This document shows positions 5,388-6,994 of a DNA stretch of 6,994 nucleotides, one piece after another. Position 1 is the first letter of the stretch. Every line of letters begins with the position of its first letter. The notes under the pieces are model-generated. The model worked only from the letters and a program-made list of their open reading frames with translations, was not told the origin of the DNA and ran no database searches. The position numbers and the translations under genes were made by a program. This DNA is from Demequinaceae bacterium UBA4004 (lineage in GTDB: Bacteria > Actinomycetota > Actinomycetes > Actinomycetales > Demequinaceae): positions 1 through 6,994 of the forward strand of contig DGBM01000139.1 in the NCBI GenBank assembly GCA_002384765.1. The letters run 5' to 3'.

Positions 5388-5430
5388 GGAAAGAAAAGTG
5401 ACGCGCGCACCGGATGGGTGCACGCGTCAC
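5388..5430 (-). terminator. Strong rho-independent terminator after qcrB
   Basis: On the minus strand GTGACGCGTGCACC pairs with GGTGCGCGCGTCAC over 14 bp (one G-T pair) around a 5-base loop CATCC, followed directly by TTTTCTTTCC. It begins 16 bases after the qcrB stop and should end the cytochrome operon before sodA. Confidence 0.93.
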
Positions 5431-5446
5431 TTCGACATCGTGGGGA

Positions 5447-6994
5447 TCAGTGCTCGGCAGCCGTCGGTTCGTCCGTCTTTGCCGAGGCGGCCATGCGCTC
5501 CACTTGGTGAGCATGGTGGTCTTGAGCCGCCTTGAACTCGGCGGGCGTGACCGGCTCGACGCGGTCCTCGAAGTAGAAGCGCGACCAGGCCGCCTTGAAA
5601 CGGTCCCACCGGTAGCCCTTGCGTCGGACACCGCGGTCGTTGAGCTCGGGCGCAAGTTCGCGGGGCTTGAGGTTGTGGTACGAGACGCGCACCCAGCGTT
5701 CCTGCTCCGTGAGGGGCTCGTGCACCTCGATGTACTCGCCGTTGTCGAACCGGACGATGCGCCCGGTCTCGTGGCCGTGCAGGACCAGTTCACGGTCCTT
5801 GCGCTGCAGTCCGATCGCAATTCGCTTGGTGACGATAAACGCCAGGATGGGCAACACCATCACGACGATGCGGAACATGATGGTGAGGTCGTTGATGGAC
5901 AGTCTGAACAGGGTGGCCACGATGTCGTTGGATCCTTCGAGCACCAGCACTACGTAGAACGTGATGATCGCGACACCGAGAGCGGTGCGTGTCGGGGCGT
6001 TGCGCGGGCGGTCCAGCACGTGCTTTTCGCCACGGTCACCGGTGGCCCAGCCCTCGATCCATGGGTACAGGGCCAGCACGCCAAAGAACACTCCGGGCAG
6101 GATCACGGCCGGAATGAGGACGTTGAGCGCCAGCGTGTAGCCGCCGATGACCACCTCGAACATGCCGGGCATGATGCGCAGGCCGCCGTCGATGAACAGC
6201 ATGTACCAGTCCGGCTGGGTGCCCGCGGAGACGGGGGAGGGGTCGTACGGCCCGTAGTTCCACACCGGGTTGATCTGGATGGTGGCCGACAACAGGGTGA
6301 TCACACCGAACACCACAAAGAAGAACCCGCCGGCCTTGGCCGTGTACACGGGGAAGAGCGGCAGACCCACCACGTTCTTGTCGGTGCGGCCGCCTCCGGG
6401 GTACTGGGTGTGCTTGTGCAGGAAGATCAGGAAGAGGTGTAGTGCGATCAGGCCGAGAATCAGGCCAGGGATCAACAGAATGTGCGCCGTGAACATTCGT
6501 GGAATGAGCACTTCGCCTGGGAATTCGCCACCGAACAGCCCGTACGAAATGTAGGTGCCCAGGACTGGGATCGACTTGATGACGCCGTCGATGATGCGCA
6601 AGCCGTTGCCGGAAAGAACGTCGTCGGGAAGCGAGTAACCGGTGAAGCCCGCCGCCAGCGACAGGATCATGAGCGTGAAGCCCACCAGCCAGTTGAGTTC
6701 GCGGGGCTTACGGAAGGCTCCGGTGAAGAAGATGCGCGCCATGTGCGTCACAATCGACGCCGTGAAGATCAGCGCGGCCCAGTGGTGGATCTGCCGCATC
6801 AGCAGGCCCCCAGGCACCTCGAACGACATGTGGACCGTCGACTCGAAGGCCCGGGACATCTCCGTGCCCTGCAGCTGCGGGAAGTCGCCCTCATAGTGCA
6901 CGAGGTCCATCGACGGCACAAAGAAGGCCGTCAGGATCACGCCTGAGAGGAGGAGCACCACAAAGGAATACAGGGCGATCTCGCCCAGCATGAA
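5447..6994 (-). CDS. qcrB: Cytochrome bc1 complex cytochrome b subunit, 5' end outside the window
   Basis: QcrB is the membrane cytochrome b of the menaquinol-cytochrome c reductase (complex III), which in actinobacteria pairs with an aa3 oxidase. The visible 515 residues begin FMLGEIALYSF; roughly 45-50 N-terminal residues are missing. Counting from the Met at 6991, the heme b ligands are His69 and His83 (QIHHWAALIFTASIVTH) and His170 and His185. The second pair has 14 residues between ligands, as in actinobacterial and b6-type proteins. The quinol-oxidation motif is PDWY (260-263), in place of the mitochondrial PEWY. Several long hydrophobic helices follow one another up to about residue 395. 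A hydrophilic tail of about 120 residues (GLQRKDRELVLHGHETGRI onward) is typical of the actinobacterial form. It is presumably the last gene of a qcrCAB operon, since a strong terminator follows. No defects are seen. Confidence 0.97.
   Translation of the reverse strand, partial: FMLGEIALYSFVVLLLSGVILTAFFVPSMDLVHYEGDFPQLQGTEMSRAFESTVHMSFEVPGGLLMRQIHHWAALIFTASIVTHMARIFFTGAFRKPRELNWLVGFTLMILSLAAGFTGYSLPDDVLSGNGLRIIDGVIKSIPVLGTYISYGLFGGEFPGEVLIPRMFTAHILLIPGLILGLIALHLFLIFLHKHTQYPGGGRTDKNVVGLPLFPVYTAKAGGFFFVVFGVITLLSATIQINPVWNYGPYDPSPVSAGTQPDWYMLFIDGGLRIMPGMFEVVIGGYTLALNVLIPAVILPGVFFGVLALYPWIEGWATGDRGEKHVLDRPRNAPTRTALGVAIITFYVVLVLEGSNDIVATLFRLSINDLTIMFRIVVMVLPILAFIVTKRIAIGLQRKDRELVLHGHETGRIVRFDNGEYIEVHEPLTEQERWVRVSYHNLKPRELAPELNDRGVRRKGYRWDRFKAAWSRFYFEDRVEPVTPAEFKAAQDHHAHQVERMAASAKTDEPTAAEH

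Noticed and set aside
5414..6442. 342-residue plus-strand open frame
   Set aside because: It is the antisense shadow of qcrB, whose heme ligands and PDWY motif fix the coding strand.

Overview
The window looks like ordinary chromosome from a high-GC actinobacterium. The evidence is GC-rich codon use throughout, a cytochrome b of the long actinobacterial QcrB type, a superoxide dismutase close to the mycobacterial kind, and a likely leaderless start preceded by a TANNNT -10 box. Micrococcales is a plausible guess, but nothing here fixes the genus.

Layout from left to right. Positions 1-1361 (minus) hold a decaying UvrA-like ABC ATPase, cut by the window edge. It has several internal deletions, at least two frameshifts and a mutated Walker A. 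Divergent from it, 1657-2082 (plus) encodes a small flavin-barrel protein of the pyridoxamine-phosphate-oxidase-like superfamily. Convergent with that, 2153-3394 (minus) encodes an exported DUF839/PhoX-like beta-propeller protein. A strong hairpin separates these two convergent genes. A mostly gene-poor stretch follows (3395-4616), with one candidate small gene at 3863-4090 (minus) and several palindromes. Then come a Mn/Fe superoxide dismutase (4617-5234, minus) and, beyond a strong terminator, the 3' end of qcrB (5447-6994, minus), which is cut by the right edge.

How the genes relate. QcrB is the cytochrome b of the respiratory bc1 complex, and the superoxide dismutase removes superoxide, a by-product of respiration. 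The terminator at 5388-5430 and the 150-base gap indicate separate transcription, so the proximity is at most a loose functional association. The PhoX-like protein probably acts outside the cell, possibly on phosphate esters. The remaining genes show no evident pathway link.

I found no clear new multi-gene system. The points most worth a second look are the way the UvrA-like gene is decaying, the orphan 75-residue protein with a possible relic of a relative nearby, a pair of near-identical terminator hairpins after two unrelated genes, and a GC palindrome resembling CsoR-type operators.
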